Shown: positions 10,134-21,218 of the stretch, piece after piece
How positions within the stretch are numbered: the stretch's first letter is position 1
How the letters are laid out: every line of letters begins with the position of its first letter
Made by a program: the position numbers and the translations under genes
Assembly: GCA_027919835.1 (NCBI GenBank)
Contig: JANVFP010000069.1
Location: 1-27,837, forward strand
Direction of reading: 5' to 3'
Source of the DNA: Lentinula raphanica
Taxonomy: Eukaryota; Basidiomycota; Agaricomycetes; Agaricales; Omphalotaceae
Length of the DNA stretch: 27,837 nucleotides
The notes under the pieces: generated by a model
The model's database searches: none
Told to the model about the DNA's origin: nothing
What the model saw: only the letters and a program-made list of their open reading frames with translations

Positions 10134-10432
10134 TTGGTCTTCGTGTTCCCGGTATGGCTTCTTTTATCTCTGGAATCCACCCTCAGCTTATTGTTCTTTT
10201 GCAGAACAAAGCCGGGATTCTTATCAACCTAGCGCTGTCTTCTTGTTCTTTCACGAGTAGGGTCGAAGCTGGTCGAAGCGAATAAGTACGGGATCATGTG
10301 TGACATCGTCTTTTGTTCTTTGATCTCCAAAAATCGAACATATGAAGGCATTCATCAGTTTTGATCCCTTATCCACCCATACACTCACTTCACTTTACCT
10401 ACACTTCGCGCCAGCGCACATAATCACCACTC
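10134..10432. other. Intergenic, between divergent pseudogenes
   Basis: Lies between the WD40 start codon (minus strand) and the first ATG of the plus-strand gene. AT-poor, with several TTGTTCTTT motifs. No defined promoter element that I can support. Confidence 0.4.
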
Positions 10433-11274
10433 ATGGCTTCGCTTCTACTACCGAGTCCTCACCCACCTCTACATTCACTACCTCGGACTGCTGCGCGTCC
10501 TCGAGTAATTCCTCTATATGTAACTTCCGTCTTCATCGAAACTCTCTCTCTCGCTCACCTTCCTCTACTACTCCACCTGTTAATATTCCTCTTCCCTGGT
10601 ATTCATCTGAAGAGCCAGGTTCTCCCCACGCCGATCGAGGATACATTTTCAACCTTTGTTGACTCCAATAATCCCCGGACGCACGTCCGATCTTCATTCC
10701 TAAACCTAACAATCCTAACATCAACAATATTGGTTGGGCGTCCGCTTCCTTGAAAGCTTATCGTGTATGTGATTCTCTGTGCTCTCTTTTGAGTATCAAG
10801 CTGACGTCGGTTTTGTAGACTCAAGCCAGGGAGGCGGTAGAACATTATCTTGATCATCATGTCCCCTTTGCCTCACAAGATACGGCCGCGCTTGAAAAAG
10901 CTATCGAACATATAAGTTGCTCCTCTAAATAACATTCTCATGATTGCTGAATTACTACGATATCAGGTTGAGTCTGCTGGCGTTCTTCAGAGCTTACGAA
11001 GACCATTGGGCAGCAAAGCTTCTTCTCAAAGATCAGTTAAAGAGTGTGAAAGACACTCGGACCAAAGCTGAAGCGCGCAAGGGCAAAAGCAGAAGGAGAA
11101 GGAACAGGAAAAGTAGGCTGTACCGTACCGTAGAACGAGAAATATCGCTTAAAGAGATTCGTATTGTCTTTTTATCTTTTTATACAATAGAAAGGATACC
11201 CTGAAATCCGATGCGGATGCGCTCGAGAATTCGAACCTCGCAGTTCAGTACGACGTGACGCAGGCGTCAATTAT
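10433..11274 (+). pseudogene. Multicopy fungal hypothetical gene, frameshifted
   Basis: The start ATGGC at 10433 has a good context. Coding pieces lie in shifting frames: Ser/Thr-rich N-terminus, PPVNIPLPWYSSEEPGSPHA, then RPIFIPKPNNPNINNIGWAS and LKAYR. An intron follows (GTATGT at about 10764 to TTGTAG near 10818), then TQAREAVEHYLDHH, QDTAALEKAIEHI, a further intron, then EDHWAAKLLLKDQLKS followed by a Lys/Arg-rich stretch, and finally KSDADALENSNLAVQYDVTQ. At least two indels separate these frames, so no full product can be made. It resembles a repeated Agaricomycete family of unknown function. The 3' limit is uncertain. Confidence 0.5.
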
Positions 11275-11462
11275 TTGGTGCGTCAATACCCGATGACTCA
11301 CAATGGCAATTGCACATCTCATTGTTCTTACTTTCGTCAATGTAGGGTCACCGTAAAAATCTGTGATAAAGGCCAAAGCAACCACAGATTCCCAACGACC
11401 GACCCAACCCAACCGCGAAATCCTATCCTCCTGCAGCTGGCTGCTTTCACGCTCCTTCCATT

Positions 11463-12027
11463 ATGCCACGAACACGCAAGTCCATTCCTCATGTAAGTCA
11501 CTGTGTTCGTATAGTATTCGTGTTTCTCTCATGACACTTCGTCACAAAGGCATCCGTCTCCTTCCAAGTGAGAGGATTCCTTATCTCGACAACCAATGCG
11601 ACCACTCGAATCAAAGTCTCTACCGAATCTACTCCGCGCGCCATCATGATGTGATCCGCGTCCCACTTGTCGAGTCCCGTTTTGTTGGTTGGGACGATAC
11701 TCAGGCTCATATCCACAATATCGACGTTATGTATCGTAGATGTCGGTATAGGGTCTTCTTTCAGCGACATCAATCCCTACCCACAAATGTGGTCCTCGGT
11801 ATTCAAGGGGATCTCATTGTGATGCGTGTCGGATCCAAGAATATTGAAAATGTAGTCAACGCTCGTAAGGGTGACAGCGGACGCATTCGTACTCTTGCTC
11901 AACGGTAAGTAACATACACATCACCTCACCTTCGTTCGTTACTGACAGTGTTACAAGCATTGCACCTCATCTGGCTACTTTCCAATTTGAAGAGGGTCGA
12001 CGGATCAGACCAATCATCCATCTGTGA
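11463..12027 (+). pseudogene. Multicopy fungal hypothetical gene (RGFL / RRCRYRVFF family), frameshifted
   Basis: ATG at 11463 encodes MPRTRKSIPH. An intron (GTAAGT...CACAAAG) is followed by ASVSFQVRGFLISTTNATTR and KVSTESTPRAIMM, then a stop. The related frame resumes after an indel near 11650 with QAHIHNIDV, RRCRYRVFFQRHQSLPTN, GDLIVMRVGSKN and VVNARKGDSGRI. A second intron (GTAAGT at about 11907, CAG at 11949) leads to a short last exon ending at TGA (12025-12027). I recognise the pattern from multicopy hypothetical proteins of mushroom fungi; function unknown. It is about the usual short length for such proteins (around 150 residues), but the frame break makes it inactive unless the break is a sequencing error. 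Confidence 0.55.
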
Positions 12028-12626
12028 ATGTGTAAACTGTAGAAGACTGTAGACCTCTGTAGACTCTCGTAGGCGACTATAGTGACATTGAATAATCGGA
12101 ACAAACAGACGACTTCATTAAGAATCGAGATAATAATATGAAAGGATATGAATCGGAACAAAGGGAGAAACACCGTCTTGTTATTGTGTACGCCCATTCC
12201 TTTGCTAAATGCTTATCACTACTGATTGAAAGAACAGAGGCGGCCGAGATCGCGTCGAAAAGACAATAGATGAGGCAGGACATCTGATTCAGCCTCTCTA
12301 TCACTCCGGATCCCTGGCACAGAGCTCCGAAAAGATAATAGTGAGTTCTCAATGATTTCTCAAATGACTAGTAGGATAACGATCTGCAATTTGTGCTCTC
12401 TTTGTTCTCATAGTAGGATAACGATCTGCAATTTGTACTCTCTTTGTTCTCTTAACCTGGCTAGCCCTTGGCATAGTTGATGTCCTGTCTAAGCCAGGAC
12501 TCAAATACCCTGTTCGAAATTTTGTTGTCTGTTCATCTTCCTCTATCAGCCTGGTGCTCTCTTCTCCTCCACACTCTTTAGCCAATTTTATCTTCTCTCA
12601 TCTCAACAGATCCCAACTCGTCGAGC
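12028..12626. other. Intergenic region with a tandem duplication
   Basis: About 600 bp without a gene. It contains short degenerate CTGTAGA repeats (12035-12070), a two-unit 42-bp tandem repeat (listed separately), and a pyrimidine-rich stretch before the next start codon, typical of a fungal promoter. Confidence 0.5.
12370..12451. repeat. Two-unit 42-bp tandem repeat
   Basis: Units 12370-12411 and 12412-12451 both begin AGTAGGATAACGATCTGCAA and end CTCTTTGTTCTC; they differ at one internal base. The repeat lies 175 bp upstream of the start codon at 12627. Confidence 0.9.
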
Positions 12627-15152
12627 ATGGTTTTTGGTTTTGGCGGCAGCAACTCCCCAACCCAGTCTTCTTCAAGTCCCCAGCTGTTTCCCCCCTATCA
12701 GACGTACTCCCGAAAACGAACTAACGATACCGAGGCGGAGGACTGTAACGATGCTGCAGCTCTGGATTCTTCAACCTCTACGCCATACGACAAGAAGGAA
12801 AAATATCGAGCTGTAGCAGGCCCTGACCAAATGAAATTTGATCAAGTAAGGACATAAGCTGCCGATCTGAGTTCCTCGTTAATTGTTTTGCCAGCTCATG
12901 CGTGAAGTACAAGAACTGAAGAAAGCCAATATGTTCCTAACTTCGAGAGTCACTGTAGCAGAGCAGAAGGCCGAAGAACTCACCGCGTCTGCTGACCATC
13001 GATGATGGTAAGAACTGGTTCATTGCTAGACTTATACTGACATCGGCATTGCAGGATAGTGAAAATAAAGAACTTCACAGTCAAATCGCAGCATCGGAGA
13101 TGGACGTCGATAGATCTGTAAGTGCCATTTCCAGGCGCGGTCCGCTTGTCCTGAAATTAGTTTGCAGGTTCAAGAAAACCAACCAGGCCAGTCTCGAAGG
13201 ACTGGCGAACCTGAAGATCCGTCAATCGCTGTCCTTGTGAGTGCTTCTCTGCCCCATGTACTGCCACCGTCTCACAGTCTAGCGCAAAGGAGAACCAAGC
13301 CAACAGCAGCAGGTTCCACAAATGGATGCCGATCGCATTGCACAAATCGTATGTCATACATTTCCCAGTACCTTAGCGAGTCAATTCGTCTGATAAGTGT
13401 TACCAGATTCAAGAAAAGGAGCAAGCCCTTCAGAATGCACTGACAGAAAATCAATGGTTCCGACAACAAATCGACGCGACGGTAAGCACTCTGATGCTGA
13501 TATTTGTTGTTTAACTAACTCTGTCTCATAGAAGTGTCAGCGTGATCAAGCTCTGAAGGACAAGGTATGTGTGCTCTAGCGATTGGTTTGTACCGCGCTC
13601 AATCTTCCGCAGGAGGAACGCGAGATAGAAATCCTCGAGCTCAGGAATCAGGCTAAGAGCCGTCGAACGTCTCCAAATTCACCCAATGCCCCCCCACAGA
13701 CTCCGTCTGCTACGGAAAGTATGAACATGGACATGGATCCATCCAGTGACGGCACCCCCTTCTCATCCTTTGTCCAGCTCTACTCCAGCTGGTCCCAGTT
13801 CTTCGACAGGTTCTTCATCCAGTTCTACTCCCACCGGTTCCACGTCTTCGTCAGGTCCTTCATCTAGCTCTACTCCAACCGGTTTCACTTCCTCGTCCGG
13901 TTCTTCTTCTCGGGGCTCTGGTTTGGATTACCATGCCATCATCAGAGAGACTATTGCTGCTACCATGGCAGCACAAGCCACTCAAGGTTCACCCTCGACA
14001 ACACCTCGTAGTAGCAAGAGGAAAAATCAGATGCCAAAGCTAGGAAGCGTTGCTTACAGGGACCAACTGAAGAAGAATGCACTAGACTCTATCAGTGATG
14101 ATGACGAGCGCGCATGGAGGGTATGATAACGCATCTAGGTCTTCGAAGGTTTACTGATATCAGCTCATCGCAGAACTTTTTGCGAGAGCGCTTTCGCACT
14201 GCTACTGGCCAAGACACTATCAATTCATTTCAATCCTATACCCCCATCAAGGATCACGTCGCAAAAGCGTTCGAAGATGGTACCGGACTTGGTCCCACTG
14301 GTGATACAAAACACAGACTCTACTTCGGCACGAATTATAGTCGATCAGCATGGAACAAGATTGTCATCAACAATATACTACAGACTGTTCCTGGGCAGAG
14401 GCAAGAACTACGATATCAGCTTTGTGATCTGGACATCGACATACAAAGTGCCATGTTATGGGACTTCATCAAGCAGGCGCAAGTCTCGTGGGTTCGCTTC
14501 CACCCACGTCTCGTAGATGACAAGGCCGAAACCACGGTGGAGGCCCGTACCCGAGCTATCGAGTACAATAAACGTCGTAGCGTTGATACTCGTATCAATA
14601 CCCGAAAGAACCAGGCGAGCTTTCAGTCTCTTCACTTTTCTCTAGAAGCTGATAACAGTTTCAGAAGTTTGAACGGCGCAAGAGGGATATAGCTTCATTG
14701 CTGGAAAAGGCGGAACCCAATAGCTTAGATCGCACTCACCTTCAGCGCACCAAAGATGTTCTCCTTACGCTGGGTGTAGATGGTCAGTCATCGGAGGAGT
14801 CGGGGGAAGAGGATACGTTCTTGGTCACTGTCCCACATTATCGACGGCGGATCATAACAAGTATGATGTCGGATCTAGACAAGCACGCCAAAGATCTGTC
14901 GAAGGAACAATGGCTTGTGAGCAAGAGAGCAATGCCGCGACCAAAACACATCCGCGAGAGGTCGAACAAAATCAGCACAAGGACGACAAGAAGGGTCTTC
15001 CTCGCTCCCTCTATCATCGACAATTCCTTCAACAACTACCTCCCTCTCTTCTTGAACGGCTTCATGTCGACTCAAAGGAAACCCCCAACTTTGAACAGTG
15101 GGCTTTGGCGGTGCAGGCCGACTCGGACAGTGATTCTGATGAGGATATTTAG
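12627..15152 (+). pseudogene. Ten-exon multicopy fungal gene (coiled coil plus conserved C-terminal domain), frameshifted
   Basis: Exons: 12627-12845, 12895-13007, 13055-13117, 13168-13236, 13290-13348, 13407-13481, 13532-13564, 13613-14120, 14174-14614 and 14665-15152. The N-terminus is MVFGFGGSN. Exons 2-8 give a coiled-coil-like region (LMREVQELKKANMFLTSRV; IQEKEQALQNALTENQWFR), then a Ser/Thr/Pro repeat (SSSSTPTGSTSSSG). Exons 9-10 hold the conserved part: TPIKDHVAKAFEDGTG, SAWNKIVINNILQ, SWVRFHPRLV, NTRKNQ, LLTLGVDGQSSEESGEE and a C-terminus rich in Asp/Ser. I recall similar proteins (W-N-K and G-x-x-SS-D/E-ES-E motifs) as expanded Agaricomycete families of unknown role. Defects: a stop or indel at the end of exon 2, a 1-bp loss in exon 5 (59 nt), and frame changes near 13742 and 14930. 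The intron at 14615-14664 starts with GC rather than GT. Confidence 0.65.
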
Positions 15153-15200
15153 TCTTAACATTGCTTCAGGTGCTAGTACAATACAAGGCGGGCTTTGTAT

Positions 15201-15505
15201 CAGCTGTAGCTGTAACTCTTATGCATAACAAGTAGGCAACTGCCTGACCTATGTTTTGCATAGTAACGGGGCAGTTGCCCACTCACTCAAACTTACCCTA
15301 GGGCCTTCTAGGATGGCTGGGGGCGGCTCCTCGGCATCCTATGTTTCGCATAATCGTCGGGCAGCTTCCTCTCGGCTACTCGGCTGCTCTGTAGCTGATT
15401 TTTTTTTGCTGATTATATAATTCACGAATTACCGTGAATTGTTGCTCGTTCGAGCGCTTAATAACAACACCTCTCATTACCGTTCCCATACCTTCCTCCC
15501 TCGAC
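15201..15505 (+). repeat. Conserved 5' module of gene-family copy 2 (unit boundary at 15201)
   Basis: This begins with CAGCTGTAGCTGTAACTC, the same sequence as the inverted boundary at 3405, and runs 305 bp to the start codon of copy 2. It shares GCATAACA, AGGCAACTGCCT and GGCTCCTCGGCAT blocks with copy 1. It starts 48 bp after the stop of the preceding gene, which is unrelated to the gene abutting copy 1. Confidence 0.6.
15414..15440 (+). promoter_or_regulatory. TATA-like box with an adjoining inverted repeat
   Basis: TATATAA (15414-15420) lies 86 bp before the ATG at 15506 and overlaps the inverted repeat AATTCACG-AATTAC-CGTGAATT. The position suits a core promoter, and the dyad could bind a dimeric regulator. 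The inverted repeat is not obvious upstream of copy 1. Confidence 0.35.
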
Positions 15506-18487
15506 ATGGACACCACCACCACGCTCAGTGACGCAATCACTGACGACGCAGCTTCAGAACTCCCTTCCTCTACTCTCACCACTGTTGAACCACAGCCCGT
15601 TGCTGACGGTCTTGAAAACCCTCCACCGCTCGCATCCCCCTCTCTCAGTACCCATACCGCTGAGAAATCGTTACAATCTCCTGACCATTCTCTCGGTGAT
15701 GGAGCCAGAGCAGCCGAGGCAACCTCATCATCTACCCAAGCAACGAAAAAGCGAAAAAGAGGCAACAAGGCAAATTTCAAGGTCCTCAGCTAGAATTTCT
15801 TCGAGCGCGTATTGACGGCGTATCTTGCTCTTTCGACTAAAAAGAGCGCAGCAAAATGGATCATCAGCACTACCCACGAATACTTTCAATCATTTCCTTG
15901 GCATATGAACTCAGAGCCAGCCAAATTCGCTGTACTTCACGACTCTTCTGCTTCCTTTCTAATGAACAGCGCAGGAGCTGGAAACGGCGCGCGACAACCT
16001 TCTTTGCGAAACCGTTAAACAGGGTCAAATGTGAGTCAATAGCTATTCATTTACCTCACGTTATTCATCATGGCACTAGGAACTCAAAAACTGATTTATC
16101 GCCAAACTCAACGACCTGCGCAGCGAAATGGCGGTGAAGCATTCAGCGTATCAATAACCAACTGAAACAGGCCACCAAACTCAAAAAGCCGCGTCGCAAA
16201 CCTGATTACAAATATTTCATGTCTCATCCGGAATTTCGACAACAATGCCAAGACTATTATCGTGAGCCATTGTAGATGACCCCCCTTCCAAGGCCGAACG
16301 TATCAAGAAGCAATGTGAACTGGCGAGGACCTGTACAATAGACACCGGATGACGTAAGGAGCGAATTTCTCTCGAAACTCAGCTCAATATTCGTCTCGGG
16401 TCGGCGCCTTCAAGAAGTTGGTACACGTTTTTCATTGGAAGGGTTGATGAGCTTACAGACGTCGAAAAGCAACTGTGAGTATGTGCCCTATTATCTGAAT
16501 TGTTTCTAATCATTCGTTTGACTAGATGCCGCGAAAACCTCCTTGCTTTCATCCAACCCCTGCTAGACGCCATCCGTGCTCATACCGGGTTGTGGCTTAC
16601 GCTTCTCGCAGGCGCGCCACCCCAGAACGCTCAAGATCCCGATTCTGATTCGCAGTGCTTGCGTAAATATAATTTTTATTTTCAATCTATGATATTAACG
16701 TCTTTTATTTGCAGAGTTAGTCAGGGACGGCAAAGGCCTGAAATTTCACGAGTGGAATGCCAGAAGTTATGAAATCCTTCTTACAGTCTTGCATGCTTCC
16801 ACAGGTATGTTCTCCTTTTGCTATTCTATTCATACAACTCTTCTCACACTTTCAAAGACGCTAACAACGCTACCGGCCCCGCTAACAATGTTACCTTCTC
16901 CGATAACAACGCCAACTCTTCCGCTCACCAAACTCCTCAACACCTTCTCGACAACGCCTCGCTCATAAAGCTGCCTGAATCTGCTCCTGACGACAGCCAT
17001 CACAAGGGCACCAAACGCATTGATTGTACCAAACGTACCAAACGCTCCAAGCGCTCCAAACATGACGAAGAGGAGGAAGAGGAGGAAGACGACGAGGAGG
17101 AGGAAGAGGAGGAGGAAGAAGAAGAATATGATGAAGAAGAGGAGGAGGAGGAACTCGAAGATGAAGAAGAAGAAGACGAGGAAGAGGAGGACGACGAGCC
17201 TCGCCTACACCCAAGTCGTCAAAGCAAGCTTCATCCCGAAACTCGGAAATATCTGGACTCTATCTCGGGCAAAGAATGCCGTCAAGCATTAGAGTCTCTG
17301 TGTGCACGTATATCACAGTACGAGTGGGACCGACAGAACACTGTCTTCCGCAATAAATGGTACATGTTACAGCTTACCGCCGGTCGTACGGGTTCTGATA
17401 TAATCATGAACGGAATTCCATCTCCTCAGCCCTCTCCGCACCCTCCTCCTCAGTCTACCCATGTCTCTGAACAACGATCTTCTCCTTCGTTATCGCATCC
17501 TTCTCCCCACATCCCCTCAACACCCACTAGCCCTAAGTCACTGGGTAACAGTTCCTCTCCAGCGCCCAGACCCGATTCGTTGGCTGCTGGTCCTCAATTG
17601 TCGGCTAATGGTTCACCCACTGGTTCCTCTGCTGTTCCTGACATGTCGTCTAACGGCTCCTCTCCAGCGCCCATATCTGATTCATCGGCTGCTAAAAGTT
17701 CCTCTCCAGCGCCCGAATCTGATTCGTCTGATTCGTTGGTTGTCAATCCCTCAGCGGCTCCGGAAACTTGCTCAGCATCCATTGCTACGTCGACTGATTT
17801 GTCGGCTAGTGTTTTTCCGGCACCAGAACTTTCCTCAGTGCCCCAATCCACCACAACGACTACGACTGGAACATCGGCTAATATGACCTCAGGAGCTCCG
17901 TCGGTCGATGACATATCGCCTGATCTAACGGGCTGCCCCAAGTGGCTTTCTGAGGCCTACAAGGCCCTTACGACTGACAGCAGTCCGCAGGATCCCTTAT
18001 GGCGCCAAGCGCTGCGAGACTTGGTGATTCTAGAAAGATACCATTTGTTCCAAAATCCAAACGGCAATGTAGGTGTTATCCTTCATCCGTTTCTTGTATT
18101 TCCTTATGATTCTTGTCATGCAGGGATCCACGTTCCCATCAACCAGACGCCCGCAAGTCTTCGCATGGTGGTTCCAGAACCGCAAGACCGTAACTCGCCT
18201 TCCTCCCGATGATAAATTTGGAGATACGGCCAAGTTCTCTTCGGAGTGGTGGGTCTGGTATTCAATGTTCAACCCACAATGGCGAGAACGAGATGCATCA
18301 GGTAGGATCGTAGTCAACGGCGAGGGCGAAGGAGATTGGGATGAGTTCAACCGCCCAGGCCAGAATGGGATGCTCAGTCTCGTAGTATCTTTGCACTGGT
18401 GGTACCATCGTTTGGACAGCCCTTCTTCTGACTGGCTCTCGGCGTTACGCGATATTGTGTGGGTTCTCTCAGAATTGGTAAAGGAAA
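15506..18487 (+). pseudogene. Multicopy Agaricomycete hypothetical gene, copy 2 (truncated by element B)
   Basis: The intron positions match copy 1. Exons: 15506-16030, 16080-16474, 16526-16662, 16715-16804, 16858-18068 and 18124-18487. The start MDTTTTLSDA leads to a Ser/Pro N-terminus and KKRKRGNK. Exon 1 then loses frame near 15770, 15815, 15957 and 15980, and exon 2 has more breaks (for example the TAG near 16274). Exons 3-6 are well kept: AHTGLWLTLLAGAPPQNAQD, FHEWNARSYE, a Glu/Asp tract, EPRLHPSRQSKLHPETRKYL, TGCPKWLSEAYKALT, then FAWWFQNRKTV, FSSEWWVWYSMFNP and GQNGMLSLVVSLHWW. Exon 6 is cut after LVKE by the left terminus of element B, about 3 nt before the position of the splice donor in copy 1. 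The rest of the gene is not found on the other side of B or C. Function unknown. Confidence 0.72.
17064..17196. repeat. GAG/GAA/GAC-rich acidic tract of copy 2
   Basis: An imperfect trinucleotide repeat on the plus strand encodes almost uninterrupted Glu and Asp. The antisense frame gives an artefactual Pro/Leu-rich open frame. Confidence 0.85.
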
Positions 18488-21211
18488 CAGCTGATACTGT
18501 AAAGCTTTTGTAAAAAGACCTGATGAGTTATCCAGGAGCTTTTGAAAATAGTTGTGACGACACAGAGGGGGCTCCGGAAATGGCTCCGGGGGGTGGGCAT
18601 GCCTGTCACCACCTGTCACATCTGACCTATATTTACTGTTTTGGGTAATTAATAATTATCCAGATATTAAATAAGCGGTACATTTGTAAAAAATCCTGAT
18701 AAACTATAAAAATTCAAAAAAACCCAAAAAAACCTAATTAGGTCAAATCGGGGTATGTAAACAAAATAGCCTTATATGGTAAAAAATGCTATAGGATCTA
18801 TCTAGGTGCTAAAAATAGCCAAAAAAATCACTAAAAATGCTAAAAAATATGTAGGAATGGTATATAGCCTATTGCAGATCCAGACATCCAAAAATTACCA
18901 AAAAAGGAAATTTTTGATGATGATGTCATCTTGTAGCAAAAAATCTGAAAAAAATCCTAAAAATAGTCAAAAAATTCAGGGGTGCCTTGTTGGCCCTGGA
19001 AATGCAAAATAAAAAAAAACACGCGACAAGTGTAAAAATTTTTGTCACTCCAAATCATACCAAATCCACTATATAGTCAGTATATATAATGTATATGCTA
19101 TATTTAGCATCCTAGTACCCTCATTGGGCTAAAAATAGAACTTGATCTCATCTGGTAGCAAAAAATCTGAAAAAATCATAAAAAATACTCAAAAAATTCA
19201 GGGGTGCCTCATTGGCCCTGAAAATGCAAAATAAAAAAATTTACACGACACAATTGAAAAACAACATCATTCCAAATCTTATCAAATTTACTATATAGTT
19301 AGTATATATCATGTATATACTATTTATAGCATCCCTAGTACCCTCAATCACTTATATCACTCAAGAATCCTACCAAACTGACAACATTGAGTAAATGTAA
19401 TGTACATGGTATTTTTAGCACACCTAGTACCCTTAAAAACTCAGAACAATTTATATCACTCAATATGTTCAGTATACTTAGTACTCATCACATTTAACAC
19501 ACTAAAACTCGGAACAGTACTTATATGTATCATACTTAACACAGTTGGCAATGAAAATACTACTCAAAACAGTGTTATCAGTCACTATACTTAACACACT
19601 TAACAGTCAAAAAGTCGGAATAATGTTACTTGATATACATAACACACTCATTGTTATACTACAACACACTTATAACAACGAGTTTTGGGCGCTTATGGGT
19701 GCTTATTTGGTATTTTTGAGTCAAAATTCTTTAATAGCACACTCAATAATTTTTGTGTGGGGTTTATACTGTGTAAGGATGTTGTTTATATCATACTACA
19801 CTTGATACAATTTGGAGAACTCAAGATTACACCCTGTGGGGCTGGCTATATTGTGATCTTTTGTGATATAACAGTGTTTTATGTAAATGTCAATGCATAC
19901 ACCCATGTTATGAAGTCAAACTGCTACTGGGTCATGGAAAGACTCATCCTACAACCTATTCCATGCTAACTCTATGTGATACAGCCAAGAGATCTGTAAT
20001 GGGGGTCATTGAATATGACATCTATTGTTACATGTAGGTGTAGACATCTATAGTGTACATGAAACATGTACATATATATCACAGAGTCCAATAGTCATAG
20101 TGAGTATCTGAACCATGTCCAGACACTTCTAGTAGACTGTAGGAGTGATTCCCTCATGAACCACCATCAGTATACTTGCATTACATGGACATATGCATTG
20201 ACATTTACATAAAACACTGTTATATTTCAAAAGATCACAATATAGCTAACCCGACAGGTTGAATTTTCGAGTTCTCTGAATTGTATCTAGAAGAATATGA
20301 TATAGACAACATCCTGACACAGTATAGAGCCCAGACAAACATTATTGAGTGTGCTATTAATGAATTTCGACTCAAAAACACCAAATAAGCGCCCATAAGC
20401 GCCCAAAACTCGTTGTTATAAGTGTGTTATAGTATAACAATGAGTGTGTTATGTATATAAAGTAACATTGTTCCGACTTTTTGACTGTTAAGTGTGTTAA
20501 GTATAGTGACTGACAACACTGTTTTAAGTATTTTCATTGTCATCTGTGTTAAGTATAATACATATAAGTACTGTTATGAGTTTTCATGTGTGAGGTTTGA
20601 TGAGTGTTAAGTGTACTGAACATATTGAGTAATATAAATTGTTCTGAGTCATCAAGGGTACTAGGTGTGTTAAAAATATCATGTACAATATATTTAATAC
20701 CCCAAATCATTCAGTTTGGTAGGATTCTTGAGTGATATAAGTGATTGAGGGTACTAGGGGTGCTATAAATAGTATATACATGATATATACTGACTGTGTA
20801 GTGGATTTGGTATGATTTGGAGTGATGTTGTTTTTCAATTGTGTCGTGTAAATTTTTTTATTTTCCATTTTCAGGGCCAATAAGGCACCCCTGAATTTTT
20901 TGAGTATTTTTTATGATTTTTTCAGATTTTTTGCTATCAGATGAGATCAAGTTCTATTTTTAGCCCAATAAAGGTACTAGGATGCTAAATATAGCATATA
21001 CATCATATATACTGACTGTATAGTGGATTTGGAATGATTTGGAGTGATGAAAATTTTTACACTTGTGCGTATTTTTTTATTTTGCATTTTCAGGGCCAAC
21101 AAGGCACCCCTGAATTTTTGACTATTTTAGGATTTTTTCAGATTTTTTGCTACAAGATGACATCATCATCAAAAAATTCCTTTTTGGTAATTTTTGGATG
21201 CCTGGATCTGC

Positions 21212-21218
21212 AATAGGC
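21212..21218. repeat. 7-bp inverted-orientation target copy, left
   Basis: AATAGGC directly precedes the terminus CACAGGATACTG at 21219. Its complement GCCTATT lies at 21586-21592, at the other end of the flipped block. The length equals the target duplication of element A. Confidence 0.8.

Noticed and set aside
11215..11260. tRNA-like T-arm on the minus strand (CGAGGTTCGAATTCTCG)
   Set aside because: No matching acceptor, D or anticodon arms upstream. The plus strand reads as protein (KSDADALENSNLAVQYDV) in a decayed gene.
16818..16857. Start codon at 16818 for an independent gene
   Set aside because: The ATG lies inside the intron before exon 5 of copy 2. The exon boundary at 16858 is supported by phase and by the matching junction in copy 1.
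54..18487. RIP-type mutation as the cause of gene decay
   Set aside because: The lesions I can identify are mostly single-base indels, not clustered C-to-T changes between the two gene copies.
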